Below are positions 20,025 through 26,424 of a stretch of DNA of 45,850 nucleotides, piece by piece. Under the pieces are notes generated by a model that worked only from the letters and a program-made list of their open reading frames with translations, was not told the DNA's origin and made no database searches. Position numbers and translations under genes: made by a program. The DNA comes from a virus, in IMG/VR virus record IMGVR_UViG_3300037070_001164, positions 1-45,850 of that record; one strand, 5' to 3'. The number at the start of each line of letters is the position of its first letter. Position 1 is the stretch's first letter.

Positions 20025-20790
20025 TACGGGACGCCTCCTCTACCGGCCGCTTCTTGATGTTCACCCAATTCCCTGACTTCGAATACTGCACAGCGTCAAT
20101 GAACACCTCTGACCCCATCTTGTAAGCCTCAGCCCAGAACGCCCCTTCGGCCTCAGAGTTTCGTTCTGGCACCTTGTCAGCCCGTCCGCTTTGCTCCAAG
20201 TGCCGGAACCACGATCCAGCCGCCTCCCAGCATTCCGGAGTGTTCACCGAATTCGGCACCACAACTTCGTCGCCCGGTATATATCCATTACTCTCTTCTC
20301 TACTCTTCTCTACTCTGGTAACTTTTTTGTCACCGCGTTCCGGTGACATTTCGGTGACATCCTTTTTCTTGCCACGCTTCTTTCCCTGATTTTTTGCGTT
20401 CCGCGCTCGGGTTTTAGCGGTCTCACCGTTATGTCTTCCGAAATTCGGTAACTCAATTCCGCCATCTCTAAAGCGTAGCCACGAGACAGAGGACAGCGAG
20501 TCAGCGAATCCCAGCGCTCCAACGATGGCGTCGATAGTCGCCGAGTTGTCACCGCGTTCCGGTGACATTTTCACAAAGGCAGATCCATCAGGGCGAACGT
20601 CCGCGTCAGAAATGTTTGCGTCAGCCCATTCCCAGAATCTCATCAAACGACATGCCACTACTTCGCGAGATGTTTTCAGGTCCGAAGCCATTCGCGCAAC
20701 TTCAAGTTTCTCCACAAGACCGACCGTCCATTTGATCCAGTCGCCAGCCATGTCACACAAACTCCCCAACAGCAGCAGCTTGACATCCAT
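19912..20790 (-). CDS. Phage replication initiator-like protein (lambda O style) with internal ori
   Basis: This 292-aa protein starts MDVKLLLLGSLCDMAGDWIKWTV at 20790. The N-terminal about 110 residues (KTSREVVACRLMRFWEWADANI then PDGSAFV) match the winged-helix DNA-binding domain common in phage replication proteins. A basic low-complexity linker (about 125-170) follows, with two copies of the peptide MSPERGD, and then a C-terminal helicase-contact-like region. The DNA encoding each MSPERGD is the same palindromic repeat, so the gene appears to contain its own origin, as lambda O does. Confidence 0.7.
   Translation of the reverse strand: MDVKLLLLGSLCDMAGDWIKWTVGLVEKLEVARMASDLKTSREVVACRLMRFWEWADANISDADVRPDGSAFVKMSPERGDNSATIDAIVGALGFADSLSSVSWLRFRDGGIELPNFGRHNGETAKTRARNAKNQGKKRGKKKDVTEMSPERGDKKVTRVEKSREESNGYIPGDEVVVPNSVNTPECWEAAGSWFRHLEQSGRADKVPERNSEAEGAFWAEAYKMGSEVFIDAVQYSKSGNWVNIKKRPVEEASRNGKSKNSGADSRVDRERRSLEEVAALLDGQTGRTGRV
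20329..20358. repeat. Iteron-like palindrome copy 1 (candidate ori)
   Basis: GTCACCG, a CGTTC spacer and CGGTGAC form a perfect palindrome, with an additional CGGTGAC half-site 4 nt further on at 20352-20358. It lies inside the replication gene beside a pyrimidine-rich tract (20291-20317). An identical copy lies at 20548. Confidence 0.6.
20548..20566. repeat. Iteron-like palindrome copy 2 (candidate ori)
   Basis: This is the same GTCACCG-CGTTC-CGGTGAC palindrome as at 20329, followed by the same ATTT. Both copies are read in the same frame of the replication protein, encoding MSPERGD. Two exact copies 219 bp apart within a replication gene suggest initiator-binding sites. Confidence 0.6.
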
Positions 20791-21256
20791 TAGCCCGCCG
20801 CTGCTCCATTGTTGCGTTATACATCGCAACCGATTCCTGCCAGGCTTCTTCCGATATGTATGGCAACATACTGCTGAGCATCATTGGATTGACGTCGGCC
20901 TTGTCAGCGCACAAGAGAAGATCCTCGGTTTCAATTACTTCCTCACAAGGCACAACATCTAGGAGCAAGTCGACCACAGTCAGCCGCAACAGTTTCTGAA
21001 TGGCCACCGCGACATCGACCCGAAAGAATTCGCGGGAATGGCTTTCCCGCTGATCCGCCAGATCGTCGTGAATGTCCGCTTCAAGGGTGTCGACATCTGG
21101 CGAATACACGGCATACTCGACATGAAACGGCATTAAAACGCCTGACGTGTAAAGTTCCTTTGCCCTGTTAATTGGCGACCTGGTTGTCTTGCCGATCTTC
21201 ACAAGGCCTGGCATCGACTTATTCGACAGCACATAAATGAAACCCTCTGACGCCAT
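20753..21256 (-). CDS. T5orf172 (GIY-YIG-related) domain protein
   Basis: This 167-aa protein starts MASEGFIYVLSNKSMPGLVKIGKTTRSP at 21256, with GGAG 7 nt upstream. The GFIYVLSN-PGLVKIGKTT opening, followed by RAKELYTS and the SREFFRVD segment, is typical of T5orf172 domains, which are related to GIY-YIG nucleases. The C-terminal about 80 residues are unassigned. A terminator-like hairpin lies directly upstream, so expression may be attenuated or start separately. Its end overlaps the replication gene by 38 nt. Confidence 0.8.
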   Translation of the reverse strand: MASEGFIYVLSNKSMPGLVKIGKTTRSPINRAKELYTSGVLMPFHVEYAVYSPDVDTLEADIHDDLADQRESHSREFFRVDVAVAIQKLLRLTVVDLLLDVVPCEEVIETEDLLLCADKADVNPMMLSSMLPYISEEAWQESVAMYNATMEQRRANGCQAAAVGEFV

Positions 21257-21271
21257 GTTAAAACTCCAAAG

Positions 21272-21308
21272 AAAAACCCGCTCACAACTGCGCAAAGCTG
21301 TGAACGGG
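21272..21308 (-). terminator. Intrinsic terminator or attenuator before the T5orf172 gene
   Basis: On the minus strand CCCGTTCACA pairs with TGTGAGCGGG (10 bp, one mismatch) around a 12-nt loop and is followed at once by TTTTT. It ends just 15 nt before the T5orf172 start, so it would either separate two transcripts or act as an antitermination-controlled attenuator. Confidence 0.65.
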
Positions 21309-21314
21309 CCTGAA

Positions 21315-21328
21315 TCGGGTTGCCCCGA
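21315..21328 (-). other. Hairpin with GCAA tetraloop
   Basis: On the minus strand TCGGG-GCAA-CCCGA forms a 5-bp stem closed by a GNRA tetraloop, just upstream of the terminator-like hairpin. The tandem hairpins in an otherwise empty 180-nt leader suggest a structured regulatory RNA or an antiterminator binding region. Confidence 0.45.
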
Positions 21329-21439
21329 AAACGTCAATTTCAGTCGTTTGCGCACGACCGGCCCGTATTCTAATTCATCCACATTTTCAGTGTGAAAATA
21401 ACTCCGAATCTAATCACGATTTGACGGAATAATAATGCC

Positions 21440-21733
21440 TCAAAACATCTCCAACTGCTTCGGCCATGAACTCTCCACCGCTTCCACCACCGCACGTCCT
21501 TCCAGCACCGCGAAAAATTCCTCAAACGTCCAGTCCGGCAGCCCCCAGAGAAGCACAAGACCGCAATCCAGCGTCAAATATCCCTCTTGCAAAACCCCTT
21601 CGAGTATTCCCTGAATGAATACAGATTGATGCGGCTTGTGATCTTTGTCCTGTCCGTAGATTCGCGTTTCGTTTGGATGCTCGCACGTCCAGCCGTGAGT
21701 GGCGAGAATTGCGAGGCGGTCAGTGTGTGTCAT
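21440..21733 (-). CDS. Small hypothetical protein, 97 aa
   Basis: The protein begins MTHTDRLAILATHGWTCEHPNETRIYG and looks like a small mixed alpha/beta domain, with a GILEGVLQEGYLTLDCGLVLLWGLPDW core. No motif or family is recognised. It is followed downstream by the tandem-hairpin region and precedes the terminator, so it is the last gene of the 25-21.4 kb early operon. Confidence 0.5.
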   Translation of the reverse strand: MTHTDRLAILATHGWTCEHPNETRIYGQDKDHKPHQSVFIQGILEGVLQEGYLTLDCGLVLLWGLPDWTFEEFFAVLEGRAVVEAVESSWPKQLEMF

Positions 21734-21776
21734 ACCGTTTCAGACTCCTACATTCGAACCGCACCCACAGCATCTA

Positions 21777-21998
21777 TCACTCAACCGTGTCTTCCATTGG
21801 ATTCAAACACAACGCACAAATCAGCGTCACAGGCTTTGTGTGGATTACCTCGTTCACGCGCATCGCGATATTGACGCCGCCCGAGTCCTGCAGAATCAGG
21901 ACGTGCCCATCAGCTGGCTGCATATGCAACTCGACACCATCGTTGGTGTTCCATTTGCCCTTAGATTTCCACCGAATGTTGCATTGTTGTTTTGTCAT
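21777..21998 (-). CDS. Small hypothetical protein, 73 aa
   Basis: This beta-rich 73-aa protein, with MTKQQCNIRWKSKGKWNTNDG at its start, contains PADGHVLILQDSGGVNIAMRVNEV and a CALC pair near the end. Its ATG overlaps the stop of the RecT-like gene (ATGA), so it is translationally coupled to it. It may be a recombination accessory protein, but the sequence gives no direct evidence. Confidence 0.5.
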   Translation of the reverse strand: MTKQQCNIRWKSKGKWNTNDGVELHMQPADGHVLILQDSGGVNIAMRVNEVIHTKPVTLICALCLNPMEDTVE

Positions 21999-23116
21999 TG
22001 TGCGGCACCAATCTGCTCAACTCTGAACTGTGCATATCGAACCATCTCGTCATAGAGTCGCTGGCTGATCTGTTGTTTCTCAGGTCCAATTGCCGCCTTT
22101 GCTTCATCCAGAATCGTTTCCATGTTGGCCGCCGAATCCGCCTTGCCGAGCATGCGCGCCATGCGAATCACGATATGCGGGTTTTCCTCAGTGTGCTTCA
22201 CCTTAATGGCTTCAGTTTTCCAGATTTGATTCCATGAGACTTGCGTTTCGCGGCCTTGCTGTGGAGGTTCTTTTGGCTTGTCTTCTGGCGTCGTAGTGGA
22301 TGACTGTTCGATTTGTTTTTGTGGCTGCGGGACAGGTTCCAGGAGTTTCGCAGGAGGCATCTGCAGTCCATCCGGTCCCGCTTTAGAAAGCGCACAGCAT
22401 TTCAAAAACAAATCACGCCACATTCGTGCTTTCACCTTGCCCTTGATCTGATCAACGACATCGTCAGGGAAATCGGCAATCGTCGCCACCTGAACGCGAC
22501 TGTCGAGCGTGTCTGTTTTTGTGGCCTGCACTTCCACAAATCGACCCCAAACGTAGCAACTAGCCTGCGCTGAGACCGTAGCTGTGATCTTTGTTTTTTC
22601 CTTTGGAGGGCTGTCCTTATAGCCCTTCGTCATGTACTTCCGCTCTTCAAACTCATCCGGCTTAATCGTTCCGATTGGACAGTATGGCTCAGTCACGCCA
22701 GGCAATCGCTCCAGTTGAGAAATCCAGCCTTCCTGCGTGATGTAGAGTTGATCCTGAATAATGTTGATTTCGTTTCCGGTCAGGCGGAGTCCACTCACAG
22801 CAGCTTCAGACGCAATCGTCGCCAGCAATTTATTGTCGTACTGGCTTTTCGAATCCTTATGATCGCAGTCCGTGCGGAATCCCATCGGTGAACCGCGCAG
22901 AAACACGATCGTCTGCATGATCAACTCGTCGCCAAGAATCATTTCCTGCAAGGCTTTCATTCCCATCGCAATCGCGAACGTCTCCGCGACACTGTCTCCA
23001 GCATCACGGGCAGCCGTAACCATTTCTGAGTACTGTTTGCCAGCTGTCAGGAAGCCGCGAAACGCAACAGCCATTGGAGAACTATTTGCCTTGATGATCA
23101 GTTCACATTCAGCCAC
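21995..23116 (-). CDS. RecT-like single-strand annealing protein (candidate)
   Basis: This 373-aa protein has a RecT-type order: early helical KALQEMILGDELIMQTIVF, then AAVSGLRLTGNEINIIQDQLYITQEGWISQLERLPGV, which resembles the RecT segment where gains of G-L-x-G and a G-Y/W-x-x-L signature occur. Next come RMWRDLFLKCCALSK and a Pro/Gln-rich linker (about 255-290), followed by a C-terminal extension. RecT proteins anneal single-stranded DNA for phage recombination. It sits beside CsrA and the replication genes. The family call is moderate because divergent annealing proteins look alike only in profile searches. Confidence 0.55.
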   Translation of the reverse strand: MAECELIIKANSSPMAVAFRGFLTAGKQYSEMVTAARDAGDSVAETFAIAMGMKALQEMILGDELIMQTIVFLRGSPMGFRTDCDHKDSKSQYDNKLLATIASEAAVSGLRLTGNEINIIQDQLYITQEGWISQLERLPGVTEPYCPIGTIKPDEFEERKYMTKGYKDSPPKEKTKITATVSAQASCYVWGRFVEVQATKTDTLDSRVQVATIADFPDDVVDQIKGKVKARMWRDLFLKCCALSKAGPDGLQMPPAKLLEPVPQPQKQIEQSSTTTPEDKPKEPPQQGRETQVSWNQIWKTEAIKVKHTEENPHIVIRMARMLGKADSAANMETILDEAKAAIGPEKQQISQRLYDEMVRYAQFRVEQIGAAQ

Positions 23117-23345
23117 CGTACACCTCTTTCGCTACGTTCAAAATCTGTTCAATGTCACTCAACGCCAACGGCTTTGAGTTGTCTGTCAATGCATCAAATG
23201 CTACTTCCTTGGCGCTTTCCTCACGTTCCTTTCTCACCCTACGAATCATCTCGTCCCACCCTCGCTGCATCCCTTCTCCGTCGTCAGTAGCAGACACTCT
23301 GCCGCGAGTGTTAATCCATTGCTGAGTAATCTGATTTCTGCTCAT
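23109..23345 (-). CDS. Small helical protein, 78 aa
   Basis: The protein begins MSRNQITQQWINTRGRVSATDDGEGM and is mostly charged helix (WDEMIRRVRKEREESAKEVAFDAL), with an amphipathic C terminus. It overlaps its neighbours by 8 and 4 nt, which firmly places it in the operon upstream of the RecT-like gene. No domain is recognised. Confidence 0.5.
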   Translation of the reverse strand: MSRNQITQQWINTRGRVSATDDGEGMQRGWDEMIRRVRKEREESAKEVAFDALTDNSKPLALSDIEQILNVAKEVYGG

Positions 23346-23581
23346 ATGTATTCACCGTCCGGATGGTCATGGTCGTACTCACCAACCGCTGCTGGATCAG
23401 GTTTCCGCACCCACGTCTGCCGCCCGAAATTAAACCACAGCAGGCGAACTTTCCAGACGTTCGTTCCGAGAATTTGGCACGTCTCTGAGGATGCAGCGAA
23501 AGCCTTGCCTCCTGCTGGCCAGTACAATCCGATGGCGAAACCGTGCCATAGCGGGATGGCGTTGCTGTGGTAGTTAATCAT
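23342..23581 (-). CDS. Small Trp-rich protein, unknown
   Basis: The start at 23581 (MINYHSNAIPLWHGFAIGLYW) is one option and an ATG at 23593 is another. Both lie inside the 3' end of csrA. The 79-aa product is aromatic-rich, with IGLYWPAGG and VWKVRLLWFNFGRQTW segments, probably a small beta sheet. It overlaps the next gene by 4 nt. Its function is unknown. Confidence 0.5.
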   Translation of the reverse strand: MINYHSNAIPLWHGFAIGLYWPAGGKAFAASSETCQILGTNVWKVRLLWFNFGRQTWVRKPDPAAVGEYDHDHPDGEYI

Positions 23582-23756
23582 GATTCCGCTCATCTGTTTT
23601 TGGTTGTGTCCCCACTAATTCTTCCCTGACGATTATCGTTCCCTTTGGAGCTTCAATTCCGATCCTGACAGAGTTCGGCCCGATGCGAACCAGCACAACG
23701 CGAATGTCGTCGCCGATTAGGATTGCTTCCGACGTTTTACGCCCCACGACCAACAT
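23574..23756 (-). CDS. csrA: CsrA/RsmA-family RNA-binding regulator
   Basis: This 60-aa protein (MLVVGRKTSEAILIGDDIRV) follows CsrA along its whole length. The VRIGIEAPKG core is present and the key RNA-contacting Arg lies at position 44 in IIVREEL, as in known CsrA. CsrA dimers bind GGA in hairpin loops and at ribosome binding sites to block or alter translation. It lies at the head of a run of small early genes. A phage-encoded copy could reprogramme host mRNAs and, as I propose, the integron cassette leaders, which show GGA hairpins. Confidence 0.88.
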   Translation of the reverse strand: MLVVGRKTSEAILIGDDIRVVLVRIGPNSVRIGIEAPKGTIIVREELVGTQPKTDERNHD

Positions 23757-23838
23757 GATTCGACTCCCTTCAAGTTGAGTTATTCAATGCGGCCGCCTCA
23801 TGCATTTAATGCCCGGTCAGGGGCAACCGCGATTGACT

Positions 23839-23916
23839 TCAAAACTTCCGCTTGCCAGTCAGACCGATCCAGGACAGGACAATCCCGCCGATGAATACCG
23901 TGGCGACGAGTGCCAT
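23839..23916 (-). CDS. 25-aa membrane peptide, translationally coupled
   Basis: The frame ATG (23916) to TGA encodes MALVATVFIGGIVLSWIGLTGKRKF, a single hydrophobic helix with a basic end. Its start overlaps the stop of the upstream winged-helix gene as TAATG, and an AAGGTG lies 6 nt before the ATG. Both features argue for real expression. Small membrane peptides of this kind can be phage regulators or superinfection factors. The role here is unknown. Confidence 0.5.
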   Translation of the reverse strand: MALVATVFIGGIVLSWIGLTGKRKF

Positions 23917-24251
23917 TACTTCACCTTTCGATACAGCTGCACCGTGCGGCCAGTCGTTTCGTCCTTTATCCTTCCGCACACTTCAATGAGTCCCAGGCGG
24001 ACAAGTTCGTGCATCCGTCTCCGATACGTTTCGGCCTCATGTTTCGGGTTGCAGTCAGCCGACTCTGCGCCGACTTCTCTTGCTGTCCACGATATGAAAC
24101 AGTCGTTCATTACCGACATCATTGTTGCGTGACAGTCGCCGAGTTCCGCTTCGGTTTGGGCTGCTGAGAGTTGCGACGTTGCTGGATCGGTTCGGCGGGC
24201 GAGTTTTGGTGCAATGGGATTGTCGAAGAGGGAGCGGGCGATTGTTTTCAT
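23916..24251 (-). CDS. Winged-helix-like phage regulator
   Basis: The start at 24251 (MKTIARSLFDNPIAPKLARRTDPATSQLSAAQ) was chosen over the longer frame because it begins the conserved part. The ARRTDPATSxxAA element is one I know from small phage DNA-binding proteins. The C-terminal half (SWTAREVGAESADCN then YRRRMHELVRLGLIEVCG and TGRTVQLYRK) is a winged helix with a recognition helix and beta wing. The length is 111 aa. It probably binds DNA in early regulation or replication. Confidence 0.65.
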   Translation of the reverse strand: MKTIARSLFDNPIAPKLARRTDPATSQLSAAQTEAELGDCHATMMSVMNDCFISWTAREVGAESADCNPKHEAETYRRRMHELVRLGLIEVCGRIKDETTGRTVQLYRKVK

Positions 24252-24493
24252 GATGTCGCTGCCTCCAGTTCCGCGCACGCCTCGCAAAATGTCAACCCGT
24301 CCGGAACGCACACAACCGGCTTGCTGCAAACTCGACAGGGAGAAATGTCCATGCCGCTGCGCGCGATGGCTTCGTGCAGTTGTGCGAGGTGTTCAAAGTC
24401 AGTTGCTGTGATTACGACGATTGGTTCTGACGGGAACAACATTCCGTCGCTGGTTATGTAGCCGGTGGCTGGGATGGCTTTGCAGGGGGTCAT
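24248..24493 (-). CDS. Small zinc-finger protein
   Basis: This 81-aa protein starts MTPCKAIPATGYITSDGMLF at 24493, with AGGAG 7 nt upstream. Two pairs, CRVC and FCEAC, near the C terminus form a zinc-binding module, after a helical VITATDFEHLAQLHEAI segment. Its stop overlaps the start of the winged-helix gene by 4 nt. A nucleic-acid or protein contact role is likely but undefined. Confidence 0.6.
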   Translation of the reverse strand: MTPCKAIPATGYITSDGMLFPSEPIVVITATDFEHLAQLHEAIARSGMDISPCRVCSKPVVCVPDGLTFCEACAELEAATS

Positions 24494-24966
24494 GGTGTGG
24501 CTCCTGATTGGCAACAGGATCGAACAGCTTTTGCGCGTCCGACGTGAACGTGACGGCCGCACAATTCGTCAGCGGATGGAAGCCCCTTGTGCTTACAGCG
24601 AATCTCGCAGGCTTCGCAGACAAGTTGGTGTTCGCCGGGTTCGGAAAGCAGTTCGACCCCGTGAGCGAATCCACCGCAGTGATACGAGATTGTGTGTCGA
24701 AGTCTGATTCGATCATTCCAAGTGTCGCGATGCATTCCGATTGAGGCAACGCGATGAATCAGGACGCCGCGTGGATTGAAGGCGAACGGCAGCAGATGTG
24801 TGAATCGGACACCTGGGAGAACCGATTCGTGGAACGTCTTCACAGGAACGACGTTGCGAGAAAGAATTTCTGAAGTTCCGCCCCGCCCGGAATTGTGCTT
24901 TGTTCCCTGGTCGATAGAGGTGCCAGGCGCTTCTTCAGAAATTGATTTCGATGTGTGCGCAAGCAT
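24490..24966 (-). CDS. Hypothetical zinc-binding protein, 158 aa
   Basis: The start at 24966 (MLAHTSKSISEEAPGTSIDQG) has GGAGG 6 nt upstream. An open frame continues to 25077 with a signal-like start but lacks support. The C-terminal part has CEACEIRCKHKG and LCGRHVH, a four-Cys/His metal site. The middle contains CGGFAHGVELL. It overlaps the zinc-finger gene by 4 nt. The function is unknown. Confidence 0.5.
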   Translation of the reverse strand: MLAHTSKSISEEAPGTSIDQGTKHNSGRGGTSEILSRNVVPVKTFHESVLPGVRFTHLLPFAFNPRGVLIHRVASIGMHRDTWNDRIRLRHTISYHCGGFAHGVELLSEPGEHQLVCEACEIRCKHKGLPSADELCGRHVHVGRAKAVRSCCQSGATP

Positions 24967-25067
24967 ACGCCACCTCCGTGCTGCGCTCCATCGCACAGCA
25001 CTCCGTTTGCGTCCGCCTGATTCATCAATCAGGGTTCCGGCAGTGCAGCCGGTGGACAAGGTCAGTA

Positions 25068-25107
25068 TCAAAAACAAACACCGTTGAGCTTTCTACGACT
25101 CAACGGT
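25068..25107 (-). terminator. Intrinsic terminator after the repressor gene
   Basis: On the minus strand ACCGTTGAG and CTCAACGGT form a perfect 9-bp stem around a 10-nt loop. It is followed by a T-rich GTTTGTTTTTG. It lies 31 nt beyond the repressor stop, so the repressor may be transcribed as its own short unit. Confidence 0.7.
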
Positions 25108-25137
25108 GCGGCAGATTATCGTTCCATCAATTGAACG

Positions 25138-25365
25138 TCAAGTGACATTTGAAAGATTTTTAGAAAAGCCAGGCATGATCAATTCATGTGGCTTTATTCG
25201 CAGTGCTTTTGCAATCTTTTCCACTGCCGCAAGATTTGGTGAATGATGGCCGTGAACCAGCCTGCTGAGGTAGCTACGCCTCATCTCGCAACGATCTGCG
25301 AGCACCTGAAGAGTAATCCCCTCGTGATTGACAATGGCAACAATGTTTTTTCTGAACGCATTCAT
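25138..25365 (-). CDS. CI/Cro-like helix-turn-helix repressor
   Basis: This 75-aa XRE-family protein (MNAFRKNIVAIVNHEGITLQ) has a canonical helix-turn-helix: GITLQVLADRCEMRRSYLSRLVHGHHSPNLAAVEKIAKALRIKPHEL. There is no dimerisation or protease domain, so it resembles a Cro or short repressor. There is no Shine-Dalgarno, and a good promoter places the transcript start at about the ATG. The gene is flanked by that promoter and a terminator, so it appears to be a separate regulatory unit that controls early genes. Confidence 0.82.
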   Translation of the reverse strand: MNAFRKNIVAIVNHEGITLQVLADRCEMRRSYLSRLVHGHHSPNLAAVEKIAKALRIKPHELIMPGFSKNLSNVT

Positions 25366-25372
25366 GGGTCAC

Positions 25373-25401
25373 AGTATTGCATACGGCTTGAATTGTGTCA
25401 A
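25373..25401 (-). promoter_or_regulatory. Sigma70-type promoter of the repressor, leaderless transcript predicted
   Basis: The minus-strand -35 is TTGACA (25396-25401), a 17-bp spacer follows, and the -10 is AATACT (25373-25378). The expected start of transcription is at about 25366, directly at the ATG (25365). This matches the leaderless arrangement of the lambda cI maintenance transcript. No ribosome binding site is present upstream of the ATG. Confidence 0.65.
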
Positions 25402-25489
25402 TGTTCTGAAAACAAAACGCACAGCCGCCTCGATCCGGACGCCCAGCGACTGATTACCGGCACTGCGGAGAGGCTGGCTGCTGGATGAA

Positions 25490-25537
25490 ACGCAGCGAGC
25501 TTCCGGCGTAACTCGGAAGCCCTGGCATTTGCTGCGT
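25490..25537. other. Nested hairpin between membrane-protein and repressor genes
   Basis: The outer stem ACGCAGC/GCTGCGT (25490-25496 and 25531-25537) encloses an inner GCTTCCG/CGGAAGC (25499-25505 and 25514-25520). It lies in the 187-nt gap after the late operon. It may stop late transcription, although no strong T-tract follows. Confidence 0.45.
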
Positions 25538-25552
25538 GCAACCATGACGGAT

Positions 25553-25810
25553 TCATTTTGTTTCGCTGTCCGCTTTCTCTGCCGCTTCTCGTTCCTCCCT
25601 GAGTCGTTTCTTCTCCGTCTCTTTCCGCACGTCCTCATCGATCAGCCGCTGATTTTCCGTCGCTCTGCGGTTTTGCTCTGCACTGTGCCAGGTGATTCCG
25701 ACTTTCGAACCGATATTTGTCAGCCCGTCACATGGTCCCGCCATGATTAGCGCGACTGCAGCGGCAATGATGAGAAGGATCGAACAGCCAGTAAATGCAA
25801 CGTTTTTCAT
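25553..25810 (-). CDS. Small membrane-anchored coiled-coil protein
   Basis: This 85-aa protein has an N-terminal hydrophobic segment, FTGCSILLIIAAAVALIMAG (residues about 6-25). A charged coiled coil follows (RRATENQRLIDEDVRKETEKKRLREEREAAEKAD). The layout resembles Rz-type i-spanins, in which an inner-membrane anchor carries a periplasmic coiled coil. The last gene of the late operon is a usual place for lysis factors. No Rz1-like lipoprotein partner is seen, so the role is uncertain. Confidence 0.5.
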   Translation of the reverse strand: MKNVAFTGCSILLIIAAAVALIMAGPCDGLTNIGSKVGITWHSAEQNRRATENQRLIDEDVRKETEKKRLREEREAAEKADSETK

Positions 25811-25902
25811 TTTGGCGAATCCTACAGGGAGGGGCGGGATGCACGCACTGAAGGATGGTAACGCAGCGACCCTGGGAATGGATCACGGAATTTCCAGGAT
25901 TG

Positions 25903-26397
25903 CTATTTCTTCGCCCCAACCGCCTGCGAGTCTCTGCCGTTCCTGTCGCTGCTCGTGATCACGTTTTCCAATCCGGAGCTTGCCATACACTCCGCCAATT
26001 GATCCGTAGTCAGGTTGCCATAATGCTCTCCACGATGCAATGTCGGACCTCCGTCGATCGCTGAATGTTTCGGCCTGCCTGGTCCGGCACACGTGATGAT
26101 GAGTTTGCCGCCAGATGTCAGCCACGATGCCGCGGCCCTAATCAACTCCTGCCAGTTTGCCGCGTGTTCCAGGACTTCGATTATCAAAACAATATCCACA
26201 CGTTCTGCTGGAATGAAGTGTGCTGCGTCAATCACGATGTCAACGCATTGACCGGGATACAGATCGAGCCCGGTGTATGTGGCGTTTTGGAAGTGTGGTC
26301 TGCAAGTGCCGTTGATGTTTCTAGCGCCGATCTCAATCACCTTGATTGCTTCGTCCGTCGCGTATCGGCCGACGAAATTGAACGCCTCTGTGTGCAT
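25903..26397 (-). CDS. SAM-dependent methyltransferase (class I)
   Basis: This 164-aa protein has a compact Rossmann methyltransferase fold: motif I VIEIGARNING, acidic YTGLDLYPG, a VDIVIDAAHF step, post-I IVLIIEVLEHAANW and the SGGKLIITC strand. It is close to the Methyltransf_11 style, in which EVLEH marks the end of strand 4. Lying 27 nt downstream of a double glycosyltransferase, it may methylate a sugar or decorate a virion or surface glycan. The substrate is unknown. Confidence 0.7.
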   Translation of the reverse strand: MHTEAFNFVGRYATDEAIKVIEIGARNINGTCRPHFQNATYTGLDLYPGQCVDIVIDAAHFIPAERVDIVLIIEVLEHAANWQELIRAAASWLTSGGKLIITCAGPGRPKHSAIDGGPTLHRGEHYGNLTTDQLAECMASSGLENVITSSDRNGRDSQAVGAKK

Positions 26398-26424
26398 TGC
26401 AATTCCATTCTGTCTGATAGAAAG

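Noticed and set aside
21720-21780. Possible tRNA around ATTCGAACC at 21732
   Set aside because: The flanking bases do not form a T-stem or acceptor stem on either strand.
24840-25077. Lipoprotein-like start upstream of the 158-aa gene
   Set aside because: The segment overlaps the terminator of the repressor gene and lacks a ribosome binding site. The internal ATG at 24966 has GGAGG.
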